Position numbers and translations under genes: made by a program. Under the pieces are notes generated by a model that worked only from the letters and a program-made list of their open reading frames with translations, had not been told where the DNA came from and made no database searches. Shown in pieces: positions 4,985 through 5,442 of a stretch of 5,442 bases of DNA. Numbering within the stretch: the first letter of the stretch is position 1; the number at the start of each line of letters is the position of its first letter. Source of the stretch: Actinomycetota bacterium (GTDB taxonomy: Bacteria; Actinomycetota; Actinomycetes; Streptosporangiales; Streptosporangiaceae); contig PLIQ01000354.1 of the NCBI GenBank assembly GCA_003140115.1, positions 1 through 5,442 on the forward strand, written 5' to 3'.

Positions 4985-5442
4985 GTCGGGCTCGACCCAG
5001 CCGTGACGAGCCGGCCCGGCAGCTAGGGTCGAGGACCGGTAGTGCCTGCCGAGCATGCGCTTGTCCAGCAGGGCGGGATACCGGTTCGCGAAGACGTCGA
5101 AGTCCGTGCAGTCCGGGTCCGCGGCCACATGGTGTGCGACCAGCTCCACCCAGGCCCGCGAAACCGTGTGGTGGTACTTCTGCGGCGCTCGTTCGTACGC
5201 CGCGATCTGCCGGATCCAGCCGCAGATCGCGCCGACCGCGTCCGGCATGCCGTAACGCCGCACGGCGTAGAAGGCCAGGTTGATGTGCTGCCGGTGCCGG
5301 ACCTGCCCGGCAGGCCCGGTGATCGCGGGCAAGATCGCCGCCAGCTCGGGGTCCCGCGGGCCGTGCGAGCCGTGCGGGGCGTGCGGGGCGTGCGAGCCGT
5401 GCGGGCCGTCCGGCCCGTCCGGGCCGTCCGGCCCGTCCGGGC
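4952..5442 (-). CDS. Conserved actinobacterial protein of unknown function with Pro-Gly/His triplet repeats; 5' end outside window
   Basis: The minus strand is open from the window edge to TGA 4954–4952, giving 162 visible codons. The first 30 or so residues are a triplet repeat (PDG four times, then PHG, SHA, PHA, PHG, SHG), low in complexity and collagen-like in periodicity. The rest is a compact, mostly helical domain with HRQHINLAFYAVRRYGM, APQKYHHTVSRAWVELVAHH, FANRYPALLDKRMLGRHYRS and a C-terminal GWVEPDLLPFPW. I recall similar H-x-E/Q-H...KYHxT...GWVEPDL proteins annotated only as hypothetical in actinomycetes; no function is known to me. No good start codon with a ribosome site is visible; TTG 5332 is possible but poor, so the gene probably begins further right. 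It converges on, and overlaps, the DUF5990 fusion gene. Confidence 0.8.
   Translation of the reverse strand, partial: PDGPDGPDGPDGPHGSHAPHAPHGSHGPRDPELAAILPAITGPAGQVRHRQHINLAFYAVRRYGMPDAVGAICGWIRQIAAYERAPQKYHHTVSRAWVELVAHHVAADPDCTDFDVFANRYPALLDKRMLGRHYRSSTLAAGPARHGWVEPDLLPFPWRMAD
5361..5442. repeat. 9-bp-period tandem repeat within the partial gene, running off the window
   Basis: From 5403 the plus strand reads GGGCCGTCCGGCCCGTCC repeated exactly (5403–5420, 5421–5438) and starting again at the edge. The 18-bp unit is two 9-bp halves that differ only at a synonymous glycine codon (GGC/GGG on the minus strand). A degenerate 9-bp form (CCGTGCGAG, GCGTGCGGG) fills 5361–5402. All units keep the reading frame and encode X-x-Gly/Ala triplets. 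The unit is also partly self-complementary (GGGCC...GGCCC), which favours slippage. Confidence 0.85.

Overview
The window is very GC-rich and its genes use G/C almost throughout at third codon positions. It carries an XRE/HTH–DUF5753 regulator, a 14-TM drug-efflux type transporter and DUF5655/DUF5990 domains. Together these point to a filamentous actinomycete (Streptomyces, Streptosporangiales or Frankia-like). No rRNA, tRNA, CRISPR array, insertion sequence or origin is visible.

Left part (1–828): the 5' two-thirds or so of a crotonase/enoyl-CoA hydratase gene reads leftward off the window edge. It is divergent from an HTH–DUF5753 regulator (829–1674). The spacer between them holds three consecutive palindromes (666–735) and, closer to the regulator, a lower-GC segment with a CAAGT direct repeat.

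Middle (1651–2508): an 81-codon gene of unknown function runs leftward. It has a good Shine-Dalgarno and a good -35/-10 pair, and it overlaps the 3' end of the regulator gene. The DUF397 gene that usually accompanies this type of regulator is not seen. A roughly 400 bp gene-free stretch of lower GC follows, with two divergent promoter candidates and short repeats. Next comes a decayed gene: only about the last 50 codons of a TetR-type repressor remain, pointing leftward, just upstream of the transporter.

Right part (2509–5442): a complete DHA2-type MFS exporter is followed after 4 nt by a gene fusing a DUF5655-like and a DUF5990-like domain, probably as one operon. Converging on it is a partial leftward gene of unknown function. 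Its visible upstream part is a 9-bp-period repeat encoding Pro-Asp-Gly / His-rich triplets.

Working interpretation (inference): the transporter once had a divergent TetR repressor. A deletion removed the repressor's DNA-binding half and the shared control region, so the transporter/DUF5990 operon may now be constitutive or driven from the promoter candidate near 2188–2217. The regulator and the convergent 81-aa protein form a second, separate regulatory locus. I do not see a clearly new multi-gene system. The most unusual items are the convergent small gene beside an apparently orphan HTH–DUF5753 regulator, and the DUF5655–DUF5990 fusion coupled to an exporter.
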